Shown piece by piece: positions 1-14,941 of a stretch of DNA of 64,000 nucleotides. The first letter of the stretch is position 1. Each line of letters opens with the position of its first letter. The DNA comes from Saururus chinensis (Eukaryota; Streptophyta; Magnoliopsida; Piperales; Saururaceae). Position numbers and translations under genes: made by a program. Under the pieces are notes generated by a model. It searched no databases. It had not been told where the DNA came from and saw only the letters and a list, made by a program, of their open reading frames with translations. The DNA is taken from contig CP141142.1 of the NCBI GenBank assembly GCA_035235625.1, positions 28,654,995 through 28,718,994 on the forward strand, read 5' to 3'.

Positions 1-298
1 ACTTCTTGAAAGCAAAGGCATATGTGCTTAATACACTATGCCAGGAACGCCTTAGTAGAATGGTGTGGCTGAAAGGCGAAATCATACTTTTATGGATATG
101 GTTAGAAATATGATAAGTAATTCCACTTTACCCTCATCTAGGTGGATGCATGCACTTAAAACTGCTATTTATTTGTTAAACAGGGTTCCTTGTAAGAACT
201 CCTTTTGAGTTGTGGACTAGAAGGAAACCCAGTTTAAGATGCCTACATGTTTGGGGTTGTCCAGTAAAAGTGAGAATTTATAATCCACATAAAAAAAT
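1..298 (+). pseudogene. Copia integrase core, C-terminal part
   Basis: A broken reading frame gives NGVAERRNHTFMDMVRNMI, then residues around LPSSRWMHALKTAIYLLNRVP. These are the hallmarks of the last part of the copia integrase catalytic core, including the conserved glutamate of the DDE triad in the VAERRNHT motif. Integrase inserts retrotransposon cDNA into chromosomal DNA. The frame shifts near 190-240. Truncated at the window edge. Confidence 0.8.
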
Positions 299-721
299 TT
301 GGATTCAAGGACAATTAGTGGTTACTTTATTAGTTACCCTAAAAAATCCAAAGGGTATAGGTTTTACTATCCTAATCATAGTATAAGAATTGTTGAGACT
401 GGTAATGCAAGATTCTTGAAAAATGGTGAAATTGGTGGGAGTGTTACAACTCAAAATATGGTAATTAAAGAAGTTAGGGTGCATGTCTCATTACCCATAA
501 CTTCTAAACAAATTATGGTTCATACGATTGATGTATGTCCTATCAATCAAGAACAACAAACTAATGAACCACAACTTGTTGGTCATTCAATAGTTGAACA
601 ACATGATGAAATGGAACAACAAGATAATATTCCAGCACTCCATAATGAGATTGTCATCGATGAACAAGTAGTAGATGAACCACAAATAGCCTTAAGAAAA
701 TTGAAAAGATCAGAAAACTAG
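299..721 (+). pseudogene. Copia integrase C-terminal / RT linker region (140 aa open frame)
   Basis: An open frame of 140 codons begins inside the element. Its KSKGYRFYYPNHSIRIVET segment (residues 17-35) is the GKGY-type motif that follows the copia integrase core. The rest is a hydrophilic Q/E-rich linker leading to reverse transcriptase. The ATG is internal and not a true start. No function of its own; it is a surviving fragment of the gag-pol polyprotein. Confidence 0.75.
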
Positions 722-739
722 CCATTTCTAATGATTATA

Positions 740-1562
740 TGGTTATCTACAAAAATTTGATTATGATATTGGGACATCTGAAGATTTGGTTTCATTTTCA
801 CAAGCCATAGAAAGTATTAATTCTGATAAATGGATTGAAGCCATGAATGATGAGTTAAACTCAACGGCCCAAAATGAAGTGTAAGAACTCATTGAATTGC
901 CCAAAAGATACAAGAAAGTGGGTTGCAAATGAATCTTAAAGGCCAAATGTGACTCAAAGGGTAATATAAAACGATATAAAGTTAGATTTGTAGCAAAATG
1001 ATTTACTTAAAAAGAAGGTTTTGATTATAAGGAGACCTTTTTACCAGTATCCAAAAAGGACTCACTCAAAATTATTTTAGCATTGGTTGCTCATTATGAT
1101 TTAAAGCTCCATCAAAATGGCTGTGAAAACAACTTTGTTAAATGGAAGTTTAGATTAAGAAGTCTATATGGACCAATCTAAAGGATTCTCCATTGAGGGC
1201 AAAGAACATTTAGTTTGCAAACTTAAGAAATCAATTTATGACTTAAGCAAGCTTCCCGATAATGGTACCTTAAGTTTGATGATACTATTACTTCCTTTGG
1301 ATTTAAAGAAAACATCATTGATCGATGTAATTATCTAAAGGTTAGTGGGAGTAAGTTCATATTTTTGATTTTATATGTTGATGATATATTAATTGCAAGC
1401 AATGACCTTGAATTATTGTATAAAATCAATGACTTTATCTCTAAAATTTTTGAAATGAAAGATATGGGTGAGGCGAAATACATGATTAGAATAGAAATAT
1501 TTCGGGATCATTCACGTGGATTATTGGGTTGTCTCAAAAAACCTATATATAAAAGATTTTAG
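740..1562 (+). pseudogene. Copia reverse transcriptase, broken
   Basis: Starts near FSQAIESINSDKWIEAMNDE (about 795-855), matching the usual copia RT entry (A..SP.W..AM..E). It proceeds through RYKVRFVAK and FDYKETFLPVSK to the catalytic YVDDILIA at about 1,374-1,397, then MKDMGEAKYMIRIEI and a GLLGCLKKPI stretch (copia consensus GLLGLSQKTYI). Several in-frame stops (for example near 881, 930 and 1,000) and a TAG at 1,560 break it. Reverse transcriptase would copy the element RNA into DNA. Confidence 0.85.
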
Positions 1563-1849
1563 AGAGATTTGGAATAGATAAGTGCTCATCAAGTCTAGTT
1601 ACCATTCAGAAAGGGGATAAACTAAACCTTATGCAATGTCAAAAGAATGAATGGGCACAGAAAAAAATGAAGGGAATTCTTTATTTGTATGTAGTTGGAG
1701 GTTTAATGTATGCACAAACTTGTATAAGGCCATATATCAATTTTGCCATTGGTATGGTAGGAAGATATCAAAATCATCCAAGATTTGATCATTAGAAAGC
1801 TACAAAGAAAGTCATGAGATACTTGGAAGGAACAAAAGATCATATGCTC

Positions 1850-2348
1850 ATATATAGAAGGTCTGAAAATCTTGAGGTCATTGGCTACTCAGATTCTGAT
1901 TTTGCTGGATGTGTTGATGATAGAAAGTCTACATTTGGCTACTTATTCATGCTTGTTGGAGGAGCAATATCATGAAAAAGTGGAAATGAATCTATTGTAG
2001 CTTCATCCACTGTGGGGGCTGAATTTGTGGCATACTATGAAGCCACACTTCATACTTTATGGTTGCAAAATTTTATTTTAGGGCTTAGAATTATTGATAC
2101 TATTCATAGACCACTGAAAATTTATTGTGATAACTCCGTAATAGTTATCTTCTCAAAGAATGACAAGTACTTTAAAGGAAAAAAGCACATAGAGTTAAAG
2201 TTTCTTATTGTTAAAGAAGTGTAGAAACAAAAAGTGCTTATAGAGCAAATTAGTACTAACCTTATGATCGTAGATCCATTAACAAAAAGATTACCTCCAG
2301 AGACCTTTATTGAACATGCCAATAGAATGGGTCTTGAAAATAATCCAT
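1850..2348 (+). pseudogene. Copia RNase H, broken
   Basis: Residues such as GYSDSDFAGCVDDRKST (about 1,880-1,930), a sequence related to the SWKSxKQ motif with a stop, and then from 2,012 GAEFVAYYEA, IYCDNSV and KHIELKF follow the usual copia RNase H order (YCDNxSAI...KHIDI.YHF). Reading ends at TGA 2,348 after NRMGLENNP. Frameshifts and stops at 1,974, 2,222 and elsewhere. RNase H would remove the RNA template and prime second-strand synthesis. Confidence 0.8.
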
Positions 2349-2738
2349 GATTGTAAACATTTATCAATGTTATGGATTATGCTTTATTTATGATAATGAT
2401 GCTCTATTACATTCTGATATCAATAAAGTGTTTCTAAGTCTCCTGTCTTAGTTACTATGTGCATCAATGTGAATGAATATATATTTGTGATAGGATTAGT
2501 CTCTATTTGTAGAGACATTATGTAGACTCTTATGATTTCCTCTTTTGAACACTATATTGAGCATATTTTTTAATATTGTGCTACATGGAAGGGACCATGT
2601 CGTTTAAGGATATAGAACCGCCATGACTCATATTATTGATTTATTTAATGATAATATTATGTAACTAATTTGAATAGATAATTGTGTACACCTTATGTTG
2701 TTTTGTTATACTATCATGATTAATTGTCATTCATACTA

Positions 2739-2748
2739 AGTGAGAGAA
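2739..2748 (+). other. Probable polypurine tract of the copia element
   Basis: AGTGAGAGAA lies directly before TGTAAACAAT. A purine run ending at a TG is what is expected at the internal edge of a 3' LTR. About 390 bp of sequence without a reading frame separates it from the RNase H end. Confidence 0.55.
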
Positions 2749-3050
2749 TGTAAACAATTTTATTGGTCCTGTATGTGGTCCACATAATAATTAATAGATA
2801 ATAATAAAATTATCTATCTTGTTTATGATTGGTTCTTAATGTGAACATTGTAACCGCTTGATGGAAGCGGTTATGTGAAGATAAAATAAAGGAGATGGTC
2901 CTCTCTCCGCCCAATGAAGAAAACTATGACGGTGACCGATCCATTTTAAGGAAAATCGTCATAATAAAGGGCAAAGGAGAGAAACCTATCCTATGAAGAT
3001 TCATCAATTCGAAATAGAATCAAGTATGCAATTTACTTTATAAATTACTG
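2749..3050 (+). repeat. Probable 3' LTR of the copia element (right end uncertain)
   Basis: Starts TGTAAACA just after the polypurine tract. It contains no reading frame and has a small inverted repeat (AACCGCTT..AAGCGGTT, about 2,851-2,872). The right end could not be fixed, because neither a clear CA end nor a target-site duplication partner is visible; 3,050 is an estimate. Confidence 0.45.
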
Positions 3051-3099
3051 TAGATAGAAAGTCCATTTTGTATGATCTTTGATTCATTCACAAAAATGC

Positions 3100-3480
3100 A
3101 TGCTTTCAAAAAAATCCTTGGTGAATCCATCTGGACCAAAAGATTTGTTGTTGGGAGAACTCATAATAATAATTGCTTTAACCTCATCTTCAAGAATAGG
3201 CTGAAAGAGAGAATCGGCTTACCCTCACTCAGCTTACTAGACAAAGGATAGGCTGCCCATGAGTTGTAGGAGAGAAAATAATTCTGAAATAAGCTTCGGC
3301 CTCCTTACCAATGTCATCCGGCATGTTCAAGCATTGCCCATTGCCGTTAGTGACTTCATGGATAGAGTTTTTCATGCAATGAGATGTTACTGTCGCATGA
3401 AAACAACTTGCACATCTGCCACCTTCCTTCACCCAATAAGTGATTCGGGATTTAATTATTTCAACTTGCCCATTTAGTTT
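3100..3480 (-). pseudogene. LINE (L1-type) fragment between endonuclease and reverse transcriptase
   Basis: On the minus strand, residues SRITYWVKEGGRCASCFHAT, then KNSIHE..NGNGQ, DIGKEAEAYF and, in another frame, SFGPDGFTKDFFE are recognisable. This is the plant L1 pattern (R..WL.EGD.NT.FFH ... F.DD.. ... N.APGPDGF...F). At least one frameshift (near 3,225) separates the two parts. It is a short 5'-truncated and internally broken piece; no poly(A) tail or target-site duplication was recognised. Confidence 0.75.
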
Positions 3481-4261
3481 GACCAACGGCCTTTAATTTG
3501 AGGAATATAATTAATACTTGAACTGCAATTACGAGAGACCCAGTGTAATCTATTTTCTCTCTCATTTTTTATGTGTATGTATGAGTAAATTTACTTGTTT
3601 CCACTGTTGTTCGTACTTCGTGAGCTAATTCCACAAGTGGAGTTTGTGACATAATATGAATGCAGGGTACAATCTCGGGCCTGCAAGAAAAAAGCAGCTT
3701 TGAATGTGAGCTTTTACAGCTTATGAAATCTCTATTCTATGGTGCACTTCCTTAGTTTTGTCTATAGGACAAGCTGAGATTCATCTACAAAAATTAATTT
3801 TTTATTTCTAACCTTTGAACCTAGACAATAGCTATCTCTTAAGGTTGCTAAAGAGTCACATAGCAAAATAGGGATCTTAGTGTTGTGTATTTAACAAAGC
3901 TTGGAGAAATTGAAGGCATGAAACCGCAATCTGAACCCATGTGCATATTCAAAGTTCTTACTTGAGCTAGTTTCGAAGGTCACCGTGAGATGTTTTATAC
4001 ATGAACTTGGTAATTTACAGCTTTCCAAATGCAATTTTCTTATCATAGATTTTTTTTGTATATTAACATAAAATCATAACAAGATAATCAAACAAACAAG
4101 CAAAAGCTCATATTTATGATGTTCGGAAATGAAAGCAACAGATGTTTTAATATGGATTACATTGGGTGGCAGCCACGGAAGCCTCATGGTGAGCCATTGG
4201 AATGGAGGTGCAAAAATCACAATTTTAAATCTATCATAAGCAATTCACATGCAATTACACA
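3481..4261. other. Non-coding stretch
   Basis: AT-rich sequence with no open frame of note and no motif I could assign on either strand. Confidence 0.5.
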
Positions 4262-4348
4262 AGAACACACTGCAATTACACATGAACACATACACACACA
4301 CACACCCATATATATATTTTCTTAATTCAATCTATATATATATATATG
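4262..4348. repeat. Microsatellites: (AC)n then two (TA)n runs
   Basis: An AC run (about 4,290-4,306), a short TA run (about 4,309-4,317) and a second TA run (about 4,331-4,347). The apparent 69-aa reading frame across it is low-complexity HTHTPIYI and is not a gene. Confidence 0.9.
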
Positions 4349-4399
4349 TGAGATGGATTAAAGTTACCTCTTTGATTATTATATAAACAAGATCGCCAC

Positions 4400-5060
4400 T
4401 CAATATATTGCATGGAGATGGAGAAATCGCCCTTTAGACTCCTCTTGATGTGGTCCAATACCTCCTTATACGCTGCCCAAGGTGCACCTAATAAGGGAGA
4501 AGAAGGCTATCTAGGTCACCACGTGAGAGAGGGAGAGGAGAGAAGGCCGGCAGCTGAACCCTCACCAAGGGGAATCGCGGCCAAGTGCACAAGAGGGCGA
4601 GAAAGGGAGCCCAAGAGAGGGAGAGGGGCTGCCTCTTTCCTTCATGTCAAAGGGGAGAGTGGGGCAGCTGAGAGGGTGGCATGGGAAGTGAGGGAGAGTG
4701 GGCTGGAAGACCCTTTTATAGTTAGGGCTTCTTCTTCCTAAGATGGGTTTGGGCCCAACTAGTCTCTTCCGGGCGGTTGTTCTCTAGTGGTCTCTAGTTC
4801 ATGTGTATGGGCTTGAGTCTATGAGTCCATGGGGGCCATGCACATCCCTTATGACCATGTTTATGGGGAGGCCAACCTCTAAAATGTTCAAGTGGGTCCC
4901 ACATCAGGTCCCACACTCGTTTAAGGGTTCACATAATATATGCAATCTAGGTGACAAGTTTAAGAGGTTGTGGATCCATCCCCACTTACCTAGTCCCCCT
5001 TGACCAACCAGATCACCCTAGCCGTGACCAATATGGGCCAAGCCCATAATTTGGCGAGTA
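4400..5060. other. GC-richer non-coding stretch, unassigned
   Basis: A 109-codon open frame (4,412-4,741, plus) runs through purine-rich sequence rich in GAGAGG and lacks recognisable domains or gene-like neighbours. I treat it as chance. The sharp rise in GC against the surroundings suggests a fragment of some other repeat, which I cannot name. Confidence 0.4.
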
Positions 5061-5069
5061 GTACTATTC

Positions 5070-5210
5070 TGACGTGAAAAATCATACATCAAAATAGCAC
5101 TTCATCATTTTTAATCCATTGATGTGTGGGGCTCATTATTTTTATAGGCCCCACATATCAAGGGTTTAAAAATGATGAAGTGGACTTTTGAAGTGTTTTT
5201 TTTCATGTCA
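5070..5210. mobile_element. Hairpin MITE, about 140 bp
   Basis: The left arm (TGACGTGAAAAATC ... CACTTCATCATTTTT ... GTGTGGGGC) pairs with the right arm (GCCCCACAT ... AAAAATGATGAAGTG ... TTTTCATGTCA) around a loop TCATTATTTTTATAG. Nearly the whole length folds into one stem, as in foldback MITEs. Target-site duplications are not clear, so the superfamily is unassigned. Confidence 0.75.
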
Positions 5211-6950
5211 TCAAATCATTTTTCTAATTTAGTCCAACACAAACTAGGTATAAGCGTTTCATATTGTTTCGGCTCTGAGGATCTTACTATTATAAAAGTT
5301 GCGGATCATTATGACCCCTGACTAGGCTGAAGAGCTTCTAACTCAATAGATTCTGACATATTAAAATAATGGAATGAATTTCGGTCGGCAACAAGGTACA
5401 TACTATTGATTTTTTATTTGTATATTTGTATTTAAATCCCAACAAGCTTATGCCTGTAACATTGTGAAAAATTAACATCATAGACCAGAAAAGTTATCTT
5501 AAGCTTTTTAGTGATCTACATCTTTTATCCAAATATCATTCATCGTCTTTGTAATGTTTTCTGTAATATGACTTTCATGTGGACTGTTCGAGCTCTTGGC
5601 ATTAAGTACCACCAGCTTCTCACTCAAAATGTGACCACGAATGATGTAGATAATTAACATAATGCTCATGGTGACTCTAAGCATGAACATTTTAAAATCT
5701 CTTTCTTACTTTCATTAGTTTGACTAACATATTTGTCAATAGAAACCACCCAAAAAAAAATGTGGAGGCTCTCTTGGGTTGCCAAAAACTGTTGTTGCAA
5801 ATGAGACGCAGCGATCAATCCAGTTGGATTATAAATATTAAAAGGGCCAGATGCCATGTGTATATTGACAAAAAAAAATAGTTGGGTGAAGAAACTTAAA
5901 ATTTTCGGCTTAAAAAACATGCCAGTCAATTTTCCCACACATCTTATGTGCATATAAGGATATTAGATCTTCAGCGACTCTCTCATGAGGATCTGGGCGT
6001 ATTGCGAAAAGTCTCCCACCAAGGCGCCTAGCTTTTACTCCCCCTCAAGGGCTTCTGTTGTACCACAATAATTTGAATGTGGACTCTTGAAGCTCTTGGG
6101 TAGGAGTAGATGGAAGTTGCCTTGATTTTCTTCTCTTCTACTGCTGTATACTGCTAATGCTCAATTTACTATGATTCTCTCGCCAGTGGATTTCTTCAAT
6201 CTTCCTTTCGTTTGACATAGTTTCGTTTTGCCTTCTGTTCCCTGACAGCTTTTTATTGTTTGATGGTGTCTGAGAGGTTTGTTATACTGTTGTTCGTTGT
6301 GCTTCACATTTTTTGTGGGGAATGAGGCTGGAAAGAGGTCTATTGTGCAAGAACTGGTCAGCCAACTGTTGTTCTATGGGCCATATAACTTCACCAAATA
6401 GGTTGGGCAACTTGGGGAATTTTCTTTATGGATATGGCTATCCCTCAATTAAACTGCTTCCACTTTCGTTAGCTCGCAAGTAGAAAAGACCTTCATCATA
6501 CTGCGACAAGAAGCCTGAGTGAGACCAAGAGAAATCCGTCCCAGTATCTCTCCTAGACTCTAAAATTTAACTACACAAGTTGGAGTCAGAGGAGCATCAC
6601 TTTGAGGAAAGCCCATCACAGCATCAGAATTCCCGCTTAGAGAATGTAAGTAAATGATTTGAAATTGTTGGAATAGCTCTATACTATCAGTACAATGATT
6701 AAATTTGTTTCTGACATAAGGTATTGGTTTGTAATTGCAGATACCCTTTTTCTTAATAAAAAAAAGGAGATGATAATCTTTGAAATTGAAGGTTTGAAAA
6801 CCCTTATACATACGTATCTATATGTTATAACTTGATCAGTGGAATGTAATTTCATGTACCTCTTTGCAGACATCAAAGCCAAGGCTGTTAATGCCACTTT
6901 TTTCATCCTTAATATCTAAACATGGTAACGCCTCTTTAATATTTTTGAGC
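5211..6950. other. Non-coding stretch
   Basis: No supportable gene. Small open frames on the minus strand (5,508-5,953 and 6,560-6,906) are AT-rich, lack motifs and overlap each other. Confidence 0.45.
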
Positions 6951-7310
6951 CTATATTGTTAAGCCGGATCTTCACAGCACTACATGTAAGAGTGCATAGG
7001 GCAGAGCCAACTATGACTAGGATGCGACCTATCAACCTTGGAGTGGTTTGCTGGATGCTATCTCACCATCAGGGTGATGATCATGAGTTCAGGGAGCACA
7101 TGATGCAGTTGAGGGAGCAGATTCAACTTTTGATGCACCACTACCTACTGATGATGATTGTTTAGTGACGATGGGGGAATTTTGACAATTTTAGGATGTA
7201 CTTCAGCAAATATATGTCCTTGATCAGGTGATCCGATCACGATTTCCACGAGCTAACAGTGGGGGTGGGGGGCAGAGTGGAGATGATGATATAGTTGCAG
7301 ATTGATTGTG
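6950..7310 (+). pseudogene. Possible retrotransposon 3' coding remnant
   Basis: A plus-strand open frame (6,956-7,165) reads HHQGDDHEFREHMMQLREQIQLLMHHY. It appears to continue in another frame to IYALDQVIRSRFPRAN then a Gly run and GDDDIVAD before TGA near 7,301. Position upstream of a copia-type PPT and LTR and the E/Q-rich coiled-coil composition suggest an extra 3' region of a copia element, or a gag remnant. The identity is not established. Confidence 0.3.
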
Positions 7311-7837
7311 ATTATTTATTTTTATCATTTTTCATGTATTCCATCTGATTAAAACTTATTTAGTTTGATTATGTTTCATTATAATGATGAGATGTATTGT
7401 TGAAACTAATTTTATTATGGGATATGTGTTGGACATGTGTTGCTTTAATAGTTTAATTTTATTTCATGTCTATATCTAATGATTATAACTTGATGGAGCT
7501 TTTATTGGTTATTTTTATTAATTATGACTTTAACTTTTGTCTATTTATATTAAAAATGGGGGAAGTGATTAATGAAAATTAAAGTGCTTATCTTCCTAAT
7601 TAATTGGACAGTGCTATGCGAATCAATTTGATTTGAAGTATGCAGGATAAGTACAGCTTTATACAAGGCTTTTTAAGTTCAATTCCAAATTTATAAGTTT
7701 AAGTCAATTGATGACTTTATGTTGATTCTTTGTAATGTCAAGTTATTTTGTACAATATAAAAGTCAATACACTATGACAAGAGTTGTAATTTTATTTTGA
7801 TTTACAAGTGTGTAGTATTTTGGCAAGAAATAACTAA

Positions 7838-9130
7838 AGTGGGAGATTGTAAGAACATATGAGTCATATGTCTAGTTTATTGACTCATTTCTTTGTCAAA
7901 ATTATGTCAAGAAACTATATATATGTAAAAGTCTTAGAATCTAATTTGAGGTTCTTATGGTTAAGTTAAATTTGGAATTAATAGACTTGAAAAATAGGAG
8001 CATAGGTGTTCCTATTGATCAAGGGGAAGACTAAAGAATGTGAAGAGTTTTGAAGCTTATTCAAATCATATTGACATACAAAGATTACTTGGAAAAGGTT
8101 AAGAAGTGATTCCATAGGTTTAAAAGGGATTTAGGTTAAAAAGGGAAAAAATATAAAAAAATCAAGCATAGCGATCGATCATTGCAAAATGTGAAGGATA
8201 AAACGATCGATCGTTTAATTCAGCCCTGTGCAAAATGAAGCTGAGAGTTATCGATTGATTGAAGAATAGTGCACATTAGAAATAGTGACCGATCAATCAC
8301 TGTTTAAAATGATCTATCATTTCAAGAACAGTTTACCTAAATTAAGACCTTCTGATTTCCATTTCATCCATTATTTAAGTACAAGTCGTAAACCGATTTA
8401 ATGAGCTATATAAGGGTTATGAAATTATAAAATTTGAAATAGGAAAACCAAGAGGAGAAAAGAGGGTTTACATTTTTTCTTATTGTTTTCCAAAGGAAAA
8501 TTCACTTGAGCTTTATATTAAAGATCTATGGTGAATTGAAGAAGATAATCCATAACTAAAAAAATTGATACATAAAGTATTCAAAGAGGAGTTGTAACAT
8601 GTCTTGAATGAGAGATTGAAGATTTTCACAAGGCAAAAGTCAAGACAACAAGTGAAGACTGTTGAAAACTAGGAAGAGATAGAGACAAGGCAAGGAAGAG
8701 AAATTTTCAAGTACTTGGAGAAGACTTGAAGGCCAATAAGAACGATCTAAACAAGTGGAGCTTGTGTTAGAGTCTAAATAAGGTTTGTGGTTTGCTAGTA
8801 TCAATGTAAAGTTTGAGTTTTAGTGCATTGATTTGGTTCCTTTGGAACTACCGTAGATTTTTAAATTAATTGGGGTTTCATATGTAAATTATTGTGTCTA
8901 TGTGTCGTTTGATTGATATTTGATTGAATGATAATTCGAGAGTGAAATAGAGAGAATAATTAGGTTTTTATTATTTTTGCTTAATTAAAAAATTATGTGT
9001 AAATAGGCTAGAAGTCTTAACTATTACTTGTTGAAAGTACTAGTTTTAAGAGCAATCTAGTGATTCGCTAGGTCGATTAGACAGATATTAAACTCTAATT
9101 AGAAACATGCACCCAATTGAAGTAAATTTT
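7838..9130 (+). repeat. Copia-type polypurine tract followed by a probable LTR
   Basis: The purine tract AGTGGGAGAT (7,838-7,847) is directly followed by TGTAAGAACATATGAG, the usual arrangement at a copia 3' LTR. The following kilobase is non-coding, contains several CGATCGATC-type palindromes (8,168-8,320) and has no open frame. The right end is an estimate; no TSD was identified. Confidence 0.45.
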
Positions 9131-9185
9131 GGTAATCCTTTTCTTACAAACTACCAGTCATTACCTCGCTATCATCATGATTTGG

Positions 9186-9539
9186 TTATAACAAGTTGAG
9201 ATCATCTACTATCTCCCACTCTACCTCGGCCTCAACGTCAATATTACAGGGTACTTCACTGTGTCTATATTCTTCATGGTCAGAGATACTTTCCATGTCA
9301 ATTATGTTATTCTCATTCAATTGATCATCACCCCACACTTCTTTTAATTCTTGGCAACCGTAATTTTTAGGTCTATATGGGGGATTATAGTTATCAAATG
9401 AAGTCCTTATTGCACCCATTGTGGGTGACATTTCTTCAAATCTAGTATGAATGATTTCTGTAACATGTTTTGTAGGCATTAGAATGTTGTGAAATGTGTG
9501 ACATGGATTCGTTGAGTTGAAATCTCTTAGTTCTCCCAA
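9186..9539 (-). pseudogene. MULE N-terminal-like exon
   Basis: A 117-codon minus-strand open frame. It is acidic, especially in its second half (about residues 66-117: WGDDQLNENNIIDMESISDH, EVPCNIDVEAEVEWE), and has no zinc finger or catalytic motif. The exon upstream of it (see 10,282-10,575) looks like the N-terminal domain of MuDR-type transposases, so I read it as the acidic linker before the transposase DNA-binding domain. The catalytic domain itself is absent: sequence left of 9,186 has no matching frame. Alternative: an unrecognised host gene fragment. Confidence 0.35.
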
Positions 9540-9540
9540 T

Positions 9541-9975
9541 TTCCAATGGATATTAACATGTTAATTTATATGCGATATAACTCAACATCATGTATTCGGT
9601 TACATGCTTACAAATATTATCATGTTATCGATGGCATAATATTTATACAAGATGTGTTATTATATATACGCTAAAAATAAGTTGTGGTATATCACTTTTG
9701 TATTTTGCATCACTAGTTATGCAATAATACAAATATCGTGTTTTTGATGAACATGATATTCTTTTCGCTGAACATGATATTATAAATATCACGTGTTCGA
9801 GTATACGATAAAGTATAATATCATGTAATCTAAAATTCATTGTTACCTGACTGTTTCACAAGTGAATTGTGTATCATTAACTCCCGTATGCAATCCTCCA
9901 TTCAAGTTGGGGTAAACTGATACCACCGGTGATTTATCTCTATTGACAGTTTGGTTCCCTTCTATTAATGATGAT
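9541..9975. repeat. Tandem duplication, copy 1 (435 bp)
   Basis: Nearly identical to 9,976-10,410, with only a handful of single-base differences seen by eye (for example AACATG/AACGTG, AAGATG/AAGACG, CAAGTT/CAAGCT). The unit holds the 3' part of a minus-strand exon (ending at donor GTAACA) plus the start of its intron. Confidence 0.95.
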
Positions 9976-10410
9976 TTCCAATGGATATTAACGTGTTAAT
10001 TTATATGCGATATAACTCAACATCATGTATTCGGTTACATGCTTACAAATATTATCATGTTATCGATGGCATAATATTTATACAAGACGTGTTATTATAT
10101 ATACGCTAAAAATAAGTTGTGGTATATCACTTTTGTATTTTGCATCACTAGTTATGCAATAATACAAATATCGTGTTTTTTATGAACATGATATTCTTTT
10201 TGCTGAACATGATATTATAAATATCACGTGTTCGAGTATACGATAAAGTATACTATCATGTAATCTAAAATTCATTGTTACCTGACTGTTTCACAAGTGA
10301 ATTGTGTATCATTAACTCCCGTATGCAATCCTCCATTCAAGCTGGGGTAAACTGATACCACCGGTGATTTATCTCTATTGACAGTTTGGTTCCCTTCTAT
10401 TAATGATGAT
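9976..10410. repeat. Tandem duplication, copy 2 (435 bp)
   Basis: Second unit of the direct repeat, offset 435 bp. It ends at TCTATTAATGATGATTT, matching the end of copy 1 at the junction. The minus-strand exon continues through this copy into unique sequence at 10,411-10,575, so copy 2 is in the ancestral position and copy 1 is the added duplicate of exon plus intron. Confidence 0.95.
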
Positions 10411-10575
10411 TTGTCACTGTTGTCATGCTCTTTCATCTCTGCATACAATGATAACACCTCTTTATTTGCCTTCTAATAAATGAAAAACACAGATTGCAGG
10501 TCTTCATCGTCTTCTAATTTATATAGAATAGATGATTGCAAAGATGATATCAAATACTTCAAAGTCATATTACTA
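10282..10575 (-). pseudogene. Exon of a MULE N-terminal-like region
   Basis: The minus strand reads MTLKYLISSLQSSILYKLED then DEDLQSVFF, a stop, then a hydrophilic tail KPPVVSVYP-like to FTCETVR, with a consensus donor (CAG/GTAACA) at 10,282. Upstream, 10,640-10,730 minus gives ERIGICIHYNGEIGND and DVYVGGRVQLMNIH. The pattern (short beta-rich domain, YKL..DED....FF) resembles plant MuDR-type transposase N-terminal domains. One in-frame stop near 10,479. Confidence 0.4.
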
Positions 10576-10739
10576 TTGAAGACAAGTCTTTCTTTAACTT
10601 AAACCCACATTTTTGCCAAACCTCACCGACGGATGAATGTTCATCAACTGCACCCTTCCACCTACATACACGTCATCATTGCCTATCTCTCCATTGTAAT
10701 GGATGCAAATACCAATCCTCTCTATTATGGTGGTTAAAT

Positions 10740-14941
<4,202 letters not shown>

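Larger units (their letters stand above)
1..2348 (+). mobile_element. Degenerate Ty1/copia retrotransposon, 3' half of pol
   Basis: Plus-strand reading in shifting frames gives, in order, the end of the integrase core (a TPGTPxQNGVAERRNHTF-like stretch near 40-95, with the usual Q replaced by a stop, then LNRVP near 175-190), the integrase-RT linker, reverse transcriptase with YVDDILIA near 1,374-1,397, and RNase H. The order IN-RT-RNaseH is diagnostic of Ty1/copia. The 5' half (5' LTR, gag, protease) lies outside the window. More than ten stops and frameshifts show that it is dead. The lineage within copia was not resolved. Confidence 0.9.

Noticed and set aside
4412..4741. 109-codon plus-strand open frame
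   Set aside because: Purine-rich low complexity, no domain, no splice or promoter context.
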